DNA of 64,000 nucleotides from positions 41,575-105,574 of the forward strand of contig NZ_JAFB01000032.1 in NCBI RefSeq assembly GCF_000519205.1. The letters run 5' to 3'. The notes under the pieces are model-generated. The model searched no databases. It was not told the origin of the DNA and saw only the letters and a program-made list of their open reading frames with translations. Positions 8,371 to 17,423 of this stretch are shown in pieces. The translations under genes and the position numbers were made by a program. The DNA comes from Amycolatopsis taiwanensis DSM 45107. GTDB lineage: Bacteria; Actinomycetota; Actinomycetes; Mycobacteriales; Pseudonocardiaceae. Positions within the stretch are counted from its first letter, which is position 1. Each line of letters starts with the position of its first letter.

Positions 8371-9678
8371 TCAGAGGGATCGGCGGAAGATGTTTTCGAG
8401 AGCGGTTCGATCGACGGGGCGCGGCACGACGGAGAGCTGGCGGGTCTGTTTGAGGGTGCCGTCGACGAGCGTGTCGATGTCGGACTCGTCGTAGCCGAAG
8501 GCGTGCAGTCCCCTCGGCATCTGAATGTCGGCCATCAGTTCGGTGAGGACGCCAGGCAGGGCATCGGCACCGTCGGTCGCGGTGAAGGTCTGTCCACCGG
8601 ACAGCAGGGTCGCGGCTCGCAGATGGCGTTCGGGGGAGGCGGGGTAGGTCCAGCGGAACACCTCGGCGGCGGTGGCGGACACCGCCTGGCCGTGCGGCAC
8701 CATGGGCATCTCGGGGTAATCAGCGGCCTGGTACTGCTTGACGGCGCCGGCAATGGGGTAGGCGTTGGCGTGGGGCAGGTGGGTGCCGGCGTTGCCGAAT
8801 CCGGTGCCCGCGTAGGTGGACGCCAGCGCCATCTGGGTGCGCGCCTGCATGTCGCGTCCATTGAGGACGGCGGCCCGCAGATGCTTTCCGACCAGGGACA
8901 TCGCCATCTCGCACCACACATCACTGATCGGGTTCGAGCCGCAGAATGCCGGCCGTCGCATGGGGTCTTCCGGTGCCGGCTTCGCGTCGAAGGCCACACA
9001 GGTGTAGCTCTCCAAGGCGTGCGAGAGCACGTCCATGCCGCTGGCGGCGGTCACCGCCGGGGGAAGGGTGACAGTGGTCCTGGGGTCGACCACGGCCAGC
9101 GACGGCCGTAGCCGAGGGTGGCTCACCCCGGCCTTGAGATGGAGGTCGAGCAGGTCGACCACGCAGATGGTGGTGGACTCCGAACCGGTTCCGGCGGTCG
9201 TCGGCACCGCGATCAGCGGTTTCAGCGGCAACCACGGCGCCTTGCCCGCGCCGATCGGCGGCGTCACGAAGTCCAGCAGTTCGCCGGGGTGGGTGGTGAG
9301 GAGGTTGACGGCTTTCGCGGTGTCCATCGCGGAGCCACCACCGATCGCCACGAAGCAATCCCATTCCTGTTGCCTCGCGTAGGCGACGGCCTCATTGATG
9401 CTTACGTCGGTGGGCTCGACTCCGACCGCGTCGAAGATTTCGCTTTTCACACCGGCGGCGCGGATCGAGTCGAGCACGCGATCGGGAATCCCGGTCTGAC
9501 GTACGCCGGGGTCGGTGAGGATCAGGCACGACTTCGCCTGGCGGGCCGCGACTTCGGCCCCGACCTCGTCGAGGGCGCCGATACCGAACTTCAACGGCGG
9601 CGCGGCCCAGGTGAACACACTCTCGTTGCGGTGCAGCTCGGACAGGGGGACCACTCCTAACGTCGACATTGACAACAT
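8371..9678 (-). CDS. Iron-containing alcohol dehydrogenase, hydroxyacid-oxoacid transhydrogenase type
   Basis: Fe-dependent (group III) alcohol dehydrogenase, 435 residues, cytoplasmic. It has the HOT/ADHFE1 layout rather than that of small-alcohol enzymes: RVEPTD-like block (VGVEPTDVSINEA), NAD loop VAIGGGSAMDTAKAVNLL (about 113), a LLDFVTPPIGAGK insert and LKPLIAVPTTAGTGSE (about 152). The iron ligands fit SGMDVLSHALESYT (about 221), THLPHANAYPIAG (about 308) and VPHGQAVS. HOT enzymes oxidise 4-hydroxybutyrate to succinic semialdehyde while reducing 2-oxoglutarate to D-2-hydroxyglutarate. A D-2-hydroxyacid dehydrogenase is encoded divergently next door, as would be needed to recycle that product. 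Start is uncertain: ATG 9678 or ATG 9669, neither with a good ribosome site. Confidence 0.85.
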   Translation of the reverse strand: MLSMSTLGVVPLSELHRNESVFTWAAPPLKFGIGALDEVGAEVAARQAKSCLILTDPGVRQTGIPDRVLDSIRAAGVKSEIFDAVGVEPTDVSINEAVAYARQQEWDCFVAIGGGSAMDTAKAVNLLTTHPGELLDFVTPPIGAGKAPWLPLKPLIAVPTTAGTGSESTTICVVDLLDLHLKAGVSHPRLRPSLAVVDPRTTVTLPPAVTAASGMDVLSHALESYTCVAFDAKPAPEDPMRRPAFCGSNPISDVWCEMAMSLVGKHLRAAVLNGRDMQARTQMALASTYAGTGFGNAGTHLPHANAYPIAGAVKQYQAADYPEMPMVPHGQAVSATAAEVFRWTYPASPERHLRAATLLSGGQTFTATDGADALPGVLTELMADIQMPRGLHAFGYDESDIDTLVDGTLKQTRQLSVVPRPVDRTALENIFRRSL

Positions 9679-9687
9679 GTGGAGCTT

Positions 9688-9726
9688 GTATCCACTATGT
9701 GGTCGCTACACCCTAGCTGTGGATAC
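9688..9726. promoter_or_regulatory. Inverted repeat in divergent promoter
   Basis: GTATCCAC and its exact complement GTGGATAC lie 23 bp apart in the 85-bp region between the two divergent genes. A symmetrical arrangement like this suits a dimeric repressor such as a GntR or IclR protein, but no regulator gene is adjacent, so the binding protein is unknown. Confidence 0.45.
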
Positions 9727-9763
9727 AGTCGCTGTGAACCCCCGAAGTTGACTGGAGATGCCC

Positions 9764-12643
9764 ATGCCGTCATCCGTTCGTCCGCGATCCGCGCTGCAGG
9801 AGGCGCTCGGGGCCGCAGTTTCCTGTGAAGTGGCAGGCGACCCCACGACGCTCGCGACGCATTCCACTGACGCGTCCAACTACCGGCATGTCCCGCTGCT
9901 GGTGGTGCGGCCGGAATCGGCGGAGGACGTGACGGCCGTATTGCGCGTATGCGCCGAGCATGGCGCTCCAGTCCTGCCCCGTGGCGCCGCGACAAGCATC
10001 GGCGGCCAGGCCACCAACGAAGCGGTGATCCTGGATTTCACCCGTCATCTCAACCGCGTCCTGGAGATCGATACCGACGCGCGGACCGCTCGCGTCGAAC
10101 CGGGCCTCGTACTCGACCGGCTGCGTGAGCAGGTCGCCGCGTACGGCTTGACCTTCGGCCCGGATCCCTCCACACACAGCCGATGCACTATCGGTGGCAT
10201 GATAGGCAACAATGCGTGCGGTTCCCACTCGGTGGCGTGGGGAAAGACCGTCGACAACGTGCGCGCATTGGAGATCGCGCTCCGTGACGGCACCCGGCTC
10301 GAGGTCGGGCCGACCTCGCCGGATGAGCTGGAGTCGTTGTGCGCCCGCGAGGATTCGGTCGGGCGGCTCTACCGGTCGCTGCGCGCACTGCGGGACGAGT
10401 ACTTGTCCGATATCCGCCTCGGTTTTCCGAAGTTGCCGCGGCGTGTGTCAGGGTACAACCTCGAATATCTGTTGCCGGAGAACGGCTTCGACGTCGCCAA
10501 GGCGCTGGTCGGCACCGAGGGGACCTGCGTGACGATTCTGAGTGCGGTGGTGGACCTGGTGCCATCGCCCGTATCGCGGGCCCTCGTGGTGCTGGGCTTC
10601 GGTAGTGGCATCGACGCCGCCGACGCGGTACCCGCGCTGCTCGACTTGCCTGTGCTGACCATGGAAGGCATCGAGATGGGGCTCGTCCAAGCGCTCGACG
10701 CGCGGAAACCCGGCGAGGAGAGCAAGCTTCCGGAGGGCAACGCCTGGCTCTACCTGGAAACCGGCGGTGAGTCCGCGGCCGAGGCGGTGGAGAACGCCCG
10801 GCGGGTGGCCGAGCGCGCGGATCAGGTCGGCGCCAGCGTGCTCCTGGTGGAAGACCCGGTGGCGCAACGGAAACTCTGGCGGATCCGGGAGGAGGGCGCC
10901 GGGTTGGCCACCCGGCTCGCGGACGGTTCCGAGGCCTGGTCCGGCTGGGAAGATGCGGCGGTTCCACCGGAGCGTCTCGGGCAATATCTGCGCGCGTTCG
11001 ACCTGCTGATGGACAAACACGGCCGCAAGGGCGTGGTGTATGGCCATTTCGGCGACGGCTGCCTGCACGTGCGCATCGACTTTCCGCTTGCCGCACCGGA
11101 TGCGAAGCAGGCCTACCGTGCTTTCCTCACCGACGCGGCGAACCTGGTCGTCGCCCACGGCGGCTCGCTGTCCGGCGAGCACGGCGATGGTCAGGCTCGC
11201 GCGGAGCTGTTGCCACTGATGTTCCCGCCCCGGCTGATGACCGCCTTCGCGGAGTTCAAGGCCGCCTTCGACCCGGGCAACGCGATGAACCCCGGCCGGG
11301 TCGTCGACCCCGCTCCGCTGGACGCCGATCTGCGCACCGTCATCGCGCCGCCGGTTCTGCCGACGCGGTCGCGCCTCGCGCTGCACGCCGACGGCGGAGA
11401 TCTCGCGGCCGCGTCACGCCGTTGCGTGGGCGTCGGCAAATGTGTGTCCACTGTGTCCGTCTCGGGTGGCATGATGTGTCCGAGCTACCGCGCGACCGGC
11501 AAGGAGGAGCACTCCACCCGTGGCCGGGCGCGGCTGTTGTTCGAGATGCTGGCCGGCGATGTGATCACCGACGGCTGGCGGTCCACCGAGGTTCGCGACG
11601 CCCTCGATCTTTGCCTGGGCTGTAAGGCCTGCAAGTCGGACTGCCCGGTGGGCGTCGACATGGCCTCGTATCGTACGGAGTTCCTCAGCCGGCACTATGA
11701 TCGCCGCCTCCGCCCCATGGCGCACTACACGATGGGTGCACTTCCGCGCTGGCTCCGTCTCGGGGCACCCATGGCGAAGGCGTTCAACGCAGTGGCAGCG
11801 AGCCCGCTGAGCCGCGTCATCAAACGGCTCGGCGGTATCGCCGCCGAACGTGACTTGCCGGTCCTGGCGTCACCGACCTTCCGTTCGTGGTTCACCAAAC
11901 GCGAAGCTCCACAAGGGAGCGGGGGACGGACGCCGATCGTGCTGTGGCCGGACACGTTCACCAACTACCTCGACCCTCAGGTCGGCCGCGACGCGGTCGC
12001 CGTGCTGGAGGCTCTCGGCTACGAGGTGCACATCCCCGCCCGGAACGTCTGTTGTGGACTGACCTGGCACAGCACCGGACAGCTCGGCGCGGCTCGTCGT
12101 GTGCTGCGCCGGAGCCTGGACGTGCTGCAGCCGTGGCTGGAGCGTGGCGTGCCGGTGGTCGGGCTCGAGCCGAGCTGTACGGCATTGCTGCGTAAGGACG
12201 GCGCCGAAGTGCTTCCGGACGATCCGCGGGTGCGGATGCTCGGCGAGTCCGTCCGCACCTTCGCCGAACAGATCGGCGAGGCGGGGCTGCCGGAGGTCTC
12301 GTCGACCGAGGATCGGGTCATCACACAGGTGCACTGCCATCAGCACGCGGACCTCGGCTATGACGCCGACACGCGGCTGCTCGACAGCGTGGCCGGTGAG
12401 GTGCAGGTGCTGCGTGAGGGCTGCTGCGGCTTGGCCGGGAACTTCGGGTTCGAGCGCGGGCACTACCAGGTGTCCGTCGAGGTCGCCGAGCACCAGTTGC
12501 TACCGGCGCTGCGTGCGGCCCGCCCCGGGACCGTGGTCCACGCCGACGGCTTCAGCTGCCGCACGCAGATCCGGCAGCTGTCCGAGCACGAGCCCGCGCA
12601 TCTCGCTTCACTCACCGCGCGGGCTCTGGGCTGTGTTTCATAA
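9764..12643 (+). CDS. FAD-linked/Fe-S D-2-hydroxyacid dehydrogenase (GlcD-GlcF fusion, YdiJ type)
   Basis: Fusion of a GlcD-like flavoprotein and a GlcF-like iron-sulfur protein, 959 residues. Residues about 30-220 are the FAD-binding PCMH domain (LPRGAATSIGGQATNEAV, TIGGMIGNNACGSHS); about 240-520 the FAD-oxidase C domain with GHFGDGCLHVR and SGEHGDGQAR. A 4Fe-4S region follows (CVGVGKC, LCLGCKACKSDCPVGVDM, about 550-635), then two CCG redox domains (NVCCGLTWHSTGQ, EGCCGLAGNFGFE). Relatives oxidise D-2-hydroxyglutarate or D-lactate and pass electrons to a membrane or flavin acceptor. The ATG at 9758 abuts the GGAG ribosome site, while the ATG at 9764 sits six bases after it, so I use 9764. 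Its divergent partner would make D-2-hydroxyglutarate, which favours that substrate. Confidence 0.88.
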   Translation: MPSSVRPRSALQEALGAAVSCEVAGDPTTLATHSTDASNYRHVPLLVVRPESAEDVTAVLRVCAEHGAPVLPRGAATSIGGQATNEAVILDFTRHLNRVLEIDTDARTARVEPGLVLDRLREQVAAYGLTFGPDPSTHSRCTIGGMIGNNACGSHSVAWGKTVDNVRALEIALRDGTRLEVGPTSPDELESLCAREDSVGRLYRSLRALRDEYLSDIRLGFPKLPRRVSGYNLEYLLPENGFDVAKALVGTEGTCVTILSAVVDLVPSPVSRALVVLGFGSGIDAADAVPALLDLPVLTMEGIEMGLVQALDARKPGEESKLPEGNAWLYLETGGESAAEAVENARRVAERADQVGASVLLVEDPVAQRKLWRIREEGAGLATRLADGSEAWSGWEDAAVPPERLGQYLRAFDLLMDKHGRKGVVYGHFGDGCLHVRIDFPLAAPDAKQAYRAFLTDAANLVVAHGGSLSGEHGDGQARAELLPLMFPPRLMTAFAEFKAAFDPGNAMNPGRVVDPAPLDADLRTVIAPPVLPTRSRLALHADGGDLAAASRRCVGVGKCVSTVSVSGGMMCPSYRATGKEEHSTRGRARLLFEMLAGDVITDGWRSTEVRDALDLCLGCKACKSDCPVGVDMASYRTEFLSRHYDRRLRPMAHYTMGALPRWLRLGAPMAKAFNAVAASPLSRVIKRLGGIAAERDLPVLASPTFRSWFTKREAPQGSGGRTPIVLWPDTFTNYLDPQVGRDAVAVLEALGYEVHIPARNVCCGLTWHSTGQLGAARRVLRRSLDVLQPWLERGVPVVGLEPSCTALLRKDGAEVLPDDPRVRMLGESVRTFAEQIGEAGLPEVSSTEDRVITQVHCHQHADLGYDADTRLLDSVAGEVQVLREGCCGLAGNFGFERGHYQVSVEVAEHQLLPALRAARPGTVVHADGFSCRTQIRQLSEHEPAHLASLTARALGCVS

Positions 12644-12797
12644 TCGCGCCATCGTATTTGCGCTGCCAGGCCGTGGCCGACGTGAGTCTCCAACGTGTGC
12701 CCTTCGGCGGCCTGCCATCGCAAATCCGAGGCCTCCGGCGGGGCGCGCGACGGGTCGTCTCAAGCAGATCACCCACCTTTGAAACACGCGCTAGGCC

Positions 12798-13583
12798 TCA
12801 GCGCTGAGTGAGCCGATCCGGCGGCAGGAACTGCGCGACCTCCCGAGCTGCCGCGACGGCCCGCGCCCCCAGTTCGGGGATGCGGTCGTCGGGCAGCCGG
12901 ACGGTCGGCACCTGGATCACGACCGCGGCTCGCGCAAGGCCTTGGTCGTCCAGCACGCCCGCGCCCACGCACCGCACTCCGGCGACGTTCTCCTCGTCGT
13001 CGACGCTGTACCCGCGATCGCGGGTCTCCGTGAGCGCCAGCGCCAGGTCGTCCCGGGTCGCGAGCGTGTTCGTGGTCAGCGGGGGTAGCTGCTCGGGCAG
13101 GCTCGCCAGGTACGCCTCGACATCGAGCGAGTAGGCCAGGATCGCCTTACCCGAGGCGGTGGCGTACAGCGGGAACCTGGCGCCGGGATGCTGTTCAAAC
13201 CGCAGCGGCAGGGTGGACTGGGCGCGCAGCAGCACCACGGACTCGCTGTTGTCGCGAATGGTGATGTTGACCGACTCGCCGGTTTCCGCCTTGACTCCTT
13301 CGATGATCGGCAGCGCTCGCTCGAGCCCGTGGACCCGTTGCGCGGCCTGGCCGAGCAGGATCGCGCCGGCGCCAAGGTGATAGCAATCCGTGTGCGGGTT
13401 GTGGGTCACGAATCCGTCGACGCTGAGCGCGCCCACGACGCGGTGCGTGGTCCCTGGTGTGAGGCCGAGCCGCCGGGCGATGGCGGACAGCGAGAGTTCA
13501 CCGCCCTCGTCTCTGAGCAGCCGCAGAACTGAGAGCGCGCGTCGGATGGCTTGTGTGCCAGCTGGTGGCTGTGTGTGGTTCAC
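12798..13583 (-). CDS. IclR-family transcriptional regulator
   Basis: DNA-binding regulator of 261 residues. The N-terminal winged helix (LSLSAIARRLGLTPGTTHRV, about 30-50) is followed by the ligand-binding GAF-like IclR domain with ESVNITIRDNSE, the FPLYATASGKAIL block and the C-terminal AAVVIQVPTVRL stretch. It is the last gene on the strand of the xsc-pta-TauE series, 78 bp after the exporter gene, so it may be read with them and sense a sulfonate or an acetyl-CoA precursor. The second IclR gene at 17.4 kb is the other candidate regulator. The family call is firm; the effector is not known. Confidence 0.9.
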   Translation of the reverse strand: MNHTQPPAGTQAIRRALSVLRLLRDEGGELSLSAIARRLGLTPGTTHRVVGALSVDGFVTHNPHTDCYHLGAGAILLGQAAQRVHGLERALPIIEGVKAETGESVNITIRDNSESVVLLRAQSTLPLRFEQHPGARFPLYATASGKAILAYSLDVEAYLASLPEQLPPLTTNTLATRDDLALALTETRDRGYSVDDEENVAGVRCVGAGVLDDQGLARAAVVIQVPTVRLPDDRIPELGARAVAAAREVAQFLPPDRLTQR

Positions 13584-13661
13584 TGGCTTCCGTTGTCGTC
13601 GCGGGTGTCCCGGTCCGGTCAGATTAGCGCGAGGTCCGGACCGTGCTCGGTGGCGGCGTGG

Positions 13662-14387
13662 CTAGGTCAGCGCGGTCGTCAACCCGGAGATGAGGATCAG
13701 CGCCGCGACGACTCTGGTGAACGCCTTGCGTGGTATGAGCGAGGACACCATGGTGCCGAGCTGGTTGCCCACGATCGCGGCCACCACGAGGAGCGGCAGC
13801 ACCGGCAGGAGCCCGTGCCCTGGGATGGCACCGGTCACCGTCAGGGTGACCAGGGAGATCGAGTTCGTGGTCAGGAAGTAGCACGCCAGATTGGCGATGA
13901 ACGTGCGCACGGGCAGGTGCACCCGGCCCAGCAGCGCCGCGACCGGCGGCCCGTTCAGGGAGACCGACGTTGCCAGGTAACCGCTGAACAGCCCGGTGAA
14001 CACGTGCATCGGCCGCCCGGGTCCCGCCGTGCGCTCGTTCTTGGCCGGCAGGAACAACAGCAACCCGAGCAGCGTCACGAGCACGCCGGCTGACACCCGC
14101 AGGACGTGCGCCGGGATCGCCCCGGCGGTCAGCGCGCCCAGGACAGCGCCGGGTGCACTGCCCACCACGAGCAGGCCGACTCGTTTCGGCTCGATCTCGC
14201 GCCAGGACCGCCACACCACAACGCATCGGGACAGCAGCGTGGCGGCGAGATTCACCGTCACCACCACTGGTACGTCGTAGCCGAGCAACAGCAGCGCGGG
14301 CGTCGACAGAAGTGAGGCGGCGAACCCGGTCGCGCCGCCGACGAGCGCGGAGGCGGTCATGGCGACGGCGGCGAAGAGCAGGTCCAC
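13662..14387 (-). CDS. TauE/SafE-type membrane exporter (sulfite or sulfonate)
   Basis: Membrane protein of 241 residues with about seven to eight hydrophobic helices and the two-fold repeat of the TauE/SafE (former DUF81) family: LVGGATGFAASLLSTPALLL near the start and SGYLATSVSLNGPPVAALLG in the middle. Family members export sulfite, sulfoacetate or other small organosulfur anions. It directly follows pta (adjacent bases) in the same series as xsc. Since Xsc releases sulfite, sulfite export is the natural role here and would prevent self-poisoning. TauE-like proteins are broad in substrate, so the assignment rests on context. Confidence 0.85.
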   Translation of the reverse strand: MDLLFAAVAMTASALVGGATGFAASLLSTPALLLLGYDVPVVVTVNLAATLLSRCVVVWRSWREIEPKRVGLLVVGSAPGAVLGALTAGAIPAHVLRVSAGVLVTLLGLLLFLPAKNERTAGPGRPMHVFTGLFSGYLATSVSLNGPPVAALLGRVHLPVRTFIANLACYFLTTNSISLVTLTVTGAIPGHGLLPVLPLLVVAAIVGNQLGTMVSSLIPRKAFTRVVAALILISGLTTALT

Positions 14388-15464
14388 TCAGCCGTCGCCA
14401 CCCGCGAGCGCCCCCGACCGGGCTTGCTGCGCTTGAACAGCGGTGAGCAGCGCGGTCGAGGAGATGTCGTCCGCGCTGCAGCCACGGGAGAGGTCGTTCA
14501 CCGGTGCGGCAAGGCCCTGGAGGATGGGGCCGAACGCGAGCGCGCGGCCAAGCCGCTCAGCGATCTTGTACCCGATGTTGCCGGCGTCGAGGTTGGGGAA
14601 GACGAGGACGTTGGCCTTGCCGGCCACCACCGACCCGGGTGCCTTTCGCTGCCCGATGGCCGACACCAGCGCGGCATCGAACTGGAGCTCGCCATCCACT
14701 CGCAGCTCCGGCGCTCGTCGCCGCAGCAGGGCGGTGGCGCGGCGCACACGCTCGACGCGTTCGTGCATGGCGCTGCCGAGGGTGGAGAAGGACAGCATCG
14801 CGACGGCGGGTTCCGCGCCGGTCAACGCGCGATGGGTCCGGGCCGAGGCGATCGCGATGTCGGTCAGCTCCTCGGCGGAGGGATCGGGAACCACGGCGCA
14901 GTCGGCGAAGGTGAGGCAGCGGCCGTCCTGCAGCACGAGCAGGAAACAGCTGCTCATCGTCGTGACGTCCGGGGCGAGCCCGGCGTAGCGCAGGCACGCC
15001 CGCAGGACGTCGGCCGTTGACCGGCTTGCGCCGGCCACGCAGGCGTCGAAGGTGTGTGTGGCCACGCCGGCGACGGCCGCCGCGAGGGGGTCGGCCAGCG
15101 CGTCCGAAATCCGCTCGGGGTGGGCGGCGAGCCGGGTCGTGATGTGTTCGTTGACAGCGGGGTCACCGGCGAGGTCACGAACGTCGACGATGAGGTCATC
15201 GGGTAGCTGCACGCCGACCTCGTGGCAGGTGCGGCGGATGGCGTCCGGTAGGCCGATCAGCCGGGGCCGTACCGCGTTTTCGTTGTGCAGCAAGGCCGCG
15301 GCCCGCACGGCGCGGGGGTCGTCGCCGTCGGCCAGGGCGACGGTGGGCCGGGTGCCGGACAGCACGCCGAGCCAGCGGTCGTGGAGGGGGAGTTCGTCGG
15401 TCGTTGCGGGGGAGGACGACACGGAGAGCACGCTTTCTGCGGATCGGCGGCGGGGCGGCGCCAC
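14388..15464 (-). CDS. pta: Phosphate acetyltransferase
   Basis: Phosphotransacetylase of the short (PTA_PTB domain only) form, 358 residues, converting acetyl phosphate and CoA to acetyl-CoA. Recognisable blocks are [15 protein letters not shown] (about 42), the [14 protein letters not shown] stretch, [15 protein letters not shown] (about 168), [15 protein letters not shown] and the C-terminal [21 protein letters not shown] (about 287), ending in a [14 protein letters not shown] loop typical of the active site. In sulfoacetaldehyde pathways Pta removes the acetyl phosphate made by Xsc, and the gene lies 27 bp behind xsc on the same strand. The first 25 residues are low complexity, so a later start is possible. 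Confidence 0.88.
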   Translation of the reverse strand: MAPPRRRSAESVLSVSSSPATTDELPLHDRWLGVLSGTRPTVALADGDDPRAVRAAALLHNENAVRPRLIGLPDAIRRTCHEVGVQLPDDLIVDVRDLAGDPAVNEHITTRLAAHPERISDALADPLAAAVAGVATHTFDACVAGASRSTADVLRACLRYAGLAPDVTTMSSCFLLVLQDGRCLTFADCAVVPDPSAEELTDIAIASARTHRALTGAEPAVAMLSFSTLGSAMHERVERVRRATALLRRRAPELRVDGELQFDAALVSAIGQRKAPGSVVAGKANVLVFPNLDAGNIGYKIAERLGRALAFGPILQGLAAPVNDLSRGCSADDISSTALLTAVQAQQARSGALAGGDG

Positions 15465-15491
15465 GAGGAGGCCGCCCCCGCCGGTGGGCGA

Positions 15492-17276
15492 TCAGACGTA
15501 GTCGCGGTACTTTTCGAGCATCCGCACCGGCTTGCGCAGGGCGTCCCGGCGGAACGGGTCGCCGAGTTCGCGGGTGCACATGATCTCGACGACGGTGGTG
15601 CGGCCCGCGTTCATCTGTGCGTCGACGGCGCGGCGTAGCGCGGGCCCGACCTCGTCGAGGGAGTCGACGACGATCCCGTCGGCGCCCATCGCCTTCGCGA
15701 TGCCCGCGAAGCTTTCGCTCTCCAGCTCACCCGCCACGAACCGGCGGTTGTAGAAGTCGACCTGGTTCTTCTTCTCGGCGCCCCACTGACGGTTGTGGAA
15801 CACGACGGCGGTCACCGGGATGTCATGGCGGACAGCCGTCATGATCTCGCCCATGCTCATGCCCCACGCCCCGTCGCCGGCGTAGGCGATCGCGGGCCGG
15901 TCGGGGGCGGCGACCTTGGCCCCGATGATCGTCGGCAGCGCGTAGCCGCAGTTGCCGAAGCTCATCGGCGCGAGGAAGCTGCGCGGCTCCTCGAACCGCA
16001 GGTAGCTGTGGGCGACGGAGTTGATGTTGCCGATGTCGGTCGACACCATCACGCGCGGGGGCATCGCCTTCTCGAGTTCGCGCAGCACCTGCCGCGGGTG
16101 CAGCCAGTTGCCTTCCTCGGCCTGCTGCTCGGCGATCATGTCGAGGCTGTAGGGGTCCGTTTCGTGCGACCAGGCGTCGAGTTCGGCCTCCCACGCGGCC
16201 TTCTCGTCACGGATCTCCGCGCCACGGCGGTCGCGGGAGGAGTCGCACGTGAGCGTGCGCTTGCGCAGCCGTTCGGTGAGCGCGGCCGCGGCCTCCCGGG
16301 CGTCGCCGCAGATACCGACGTCGATCTTCTTGACCAGGCCCAGCATCTTGTGGTCGGCGTCGACCTGGATGATCTTCGCGTCCTTGGGCCAGTAGTCCAG
16401 GCCGTACTGCGGCAGGGTGCCGAACGGGCCGAGCCGGGTGCCGAGCGCGAGCACGACGTCCGCCTTGGCGATGAGCCGCATGGCGGCCTTGGAGCCCTGG
16501 TAGCCCAGCGGGCCGCACCACTGCGGGTGGCTCGCCGGGAACGAGTCGTTGTGCTGGTAGCTGTTGACGACCGGGGCACCGAGCCGCTCGGCGAGCTCCC
16601 GGCATTCTTCGACGCCGTTGGCGAAGACCACCCCGCCACCCGACACGATCACCGGAAACTCGGCGCCGGCGAGCAGATCGGCCGCCTCGTCGAGACTGCG
16701 GGTGCCGCCGGGACCCCGGTCGAGCCGCTGCGGCGCGGGGATGGTCGTCTCGATCTCGCCGTAGAAGTAGTCACGGGGAATGTTGAGCTGGGTCGGGCCC
16801 ATCTCCGACATCGCGCGATCGAAGGCCCGTCCGGTCAGCTCCGCCATCCGGGCCGGGTTGTTGACATGCGCCTGGTACTTCGTGAACTCCTGGAACATGG
16901 GCAGCTGGTTGGCCTCCTGGAAGCCACCCAGGCCCATGCCCATGGTGCCGGCTTCCGGGGTCACGATGACGACCGGGCTGTGTGCCCAGAACGCGGCGGC
17001 GATCGCGGTGACACAGTTGCTGATGCCCGGGCCGTTCTGGCCGATCACAACACCGTGCCGGCCGCTGACCCGCGCGTAGCCGTCGGCCATGTGCGCGGCA
17101 CCCTGCTCGTGCACGACCGGGATCAGCTTGATGCCGGCGGGCGCGAAGATGTCCATGGCGTCCATGAAGGCCGAGCCCATGATGCCGAAGATTTCGGTGA
17201 CGCCGTTGGCCGCCAACGTCTCGACGAAGGCTTCCGAAGGGGTCATCTTCTGCGGCCCCGTCGCTCGCTCGCTCAC
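15492..17276 (-). CDS. xsc: Sulfoacetaldehyde acetyltransferase
   Basis: Thiamine-diphosphate enzyme of 594 residues that converts sulfoacetaldehyde and phosphate to acetyl phosphate and sulfite. The N-terminal PYR domain has the Xsc-specific TEIFGIMGSAFMDAMDIF (about 27), the catalytic glutamate in LIPVVHEQGAAHMADGYAR (about 51) and the PEAGTMGMGLGGFQEANQL stretch (about 107) that distinguishes Xsc from acetolactate synthases. The ThDP/Mg motif AYAGDGAWGMSMGE lies near 470. The GTG at 17276 follows a GAGGGAGC ribosome site; ATG 17246 is the alternative. It leads xsc-pta-TauE-iclR, and a divergent IclR gene shares its promoter. Genes that make sulfoacetaldehyde (taurine transaminase or dehydrogenase, isethionate dehydrogenase) are not in the window. 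Confidence 0.95.
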   Translation of the reverse strand: MSERATGPQKMTPSEAFVETLAANGVTEIFGIMGSAFMDAMDIFAPAGIKLIPVVHEQGAAHMADGYARVSGRHGVVIGQNGPGISNCVTAIAAAFWAHSPVVIVTPEAGTMGMGLGGFQEANQLPMFQEFTKYQAHVNNPARMAELTGRAFDRAMSEMGPTQLNIPRDYFYGEIETTIPAPQRLDRGPGGTRSLDEAADLLAGAEFPVIVSGGGVVFANGVEECRELAERLGAPVVNSYQHNDSFPASHPQWCGPLGYQGSKAAMRLIAKADVVLALGTRLGPFGTLPQYGLDYWPKDAKIIQVDADHKMLGLVKKIDVGICGDAREAAAALTERLRKRTLTCDSSRDRRGAEIRDEKAAWEAELDAWSHETDPYSLDMIAEQQAEEGNWLHPRQVLRELEKAMPPRVMVSTDIGNINSVAHSYLRFEEPRSFLAPMSFGNCGYALPTIIGAKVAAPDRPAIAYAGDGAWGMSMGEIMTAVRHDIPVTAVVFHNRQWGAEKKNQVDFYNRRFVAGELESESFAGIAKAMGADGIVVDSLDEVGPALRRAVDAQMNAGRTTVVEIMCTRELGDPFRRDALRKPVRMLEKYRDYV

Positions 17277-17294
17277 TGTCGCTCCCTCGGGTTA

Positions 17295-17318
17295 CGGAAT
17301 ATGAAACGTTACGTTCCG
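17295..17318. promoter_or_regulatory. Inverted repeat between xsc and divergent iclR
   Basis: CGGAA and TTCCG flank a 14-bp AT-richer centre that itself contains the palindrome AACGTT. It sits close before xsc and about 105 bp before the divergent IclR gene, the position expected for an IclR operator controlling both directions. Only the symmetry is seen; binding is inferred. Confidence 0.4.
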
Positions 17319-17423
17319 AAATTTGAGTCTGAGCCGAACTGTAGGTGCGAGGTTGCGGGCAAGTCAACGGGTTGTTGCCGAGAACGAGACAAGGTGTACT
17401 GTTTTCCGAGACGGAGAGGGGAA

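Noticed and set aside
15795..17423. Long plus-strand frame in front of the IclR gene at 17.4 kb
   Set aside because: It runs antisense to xsc and only becomes IclR-like after the GTG at 17424, which has its own ribosome site.
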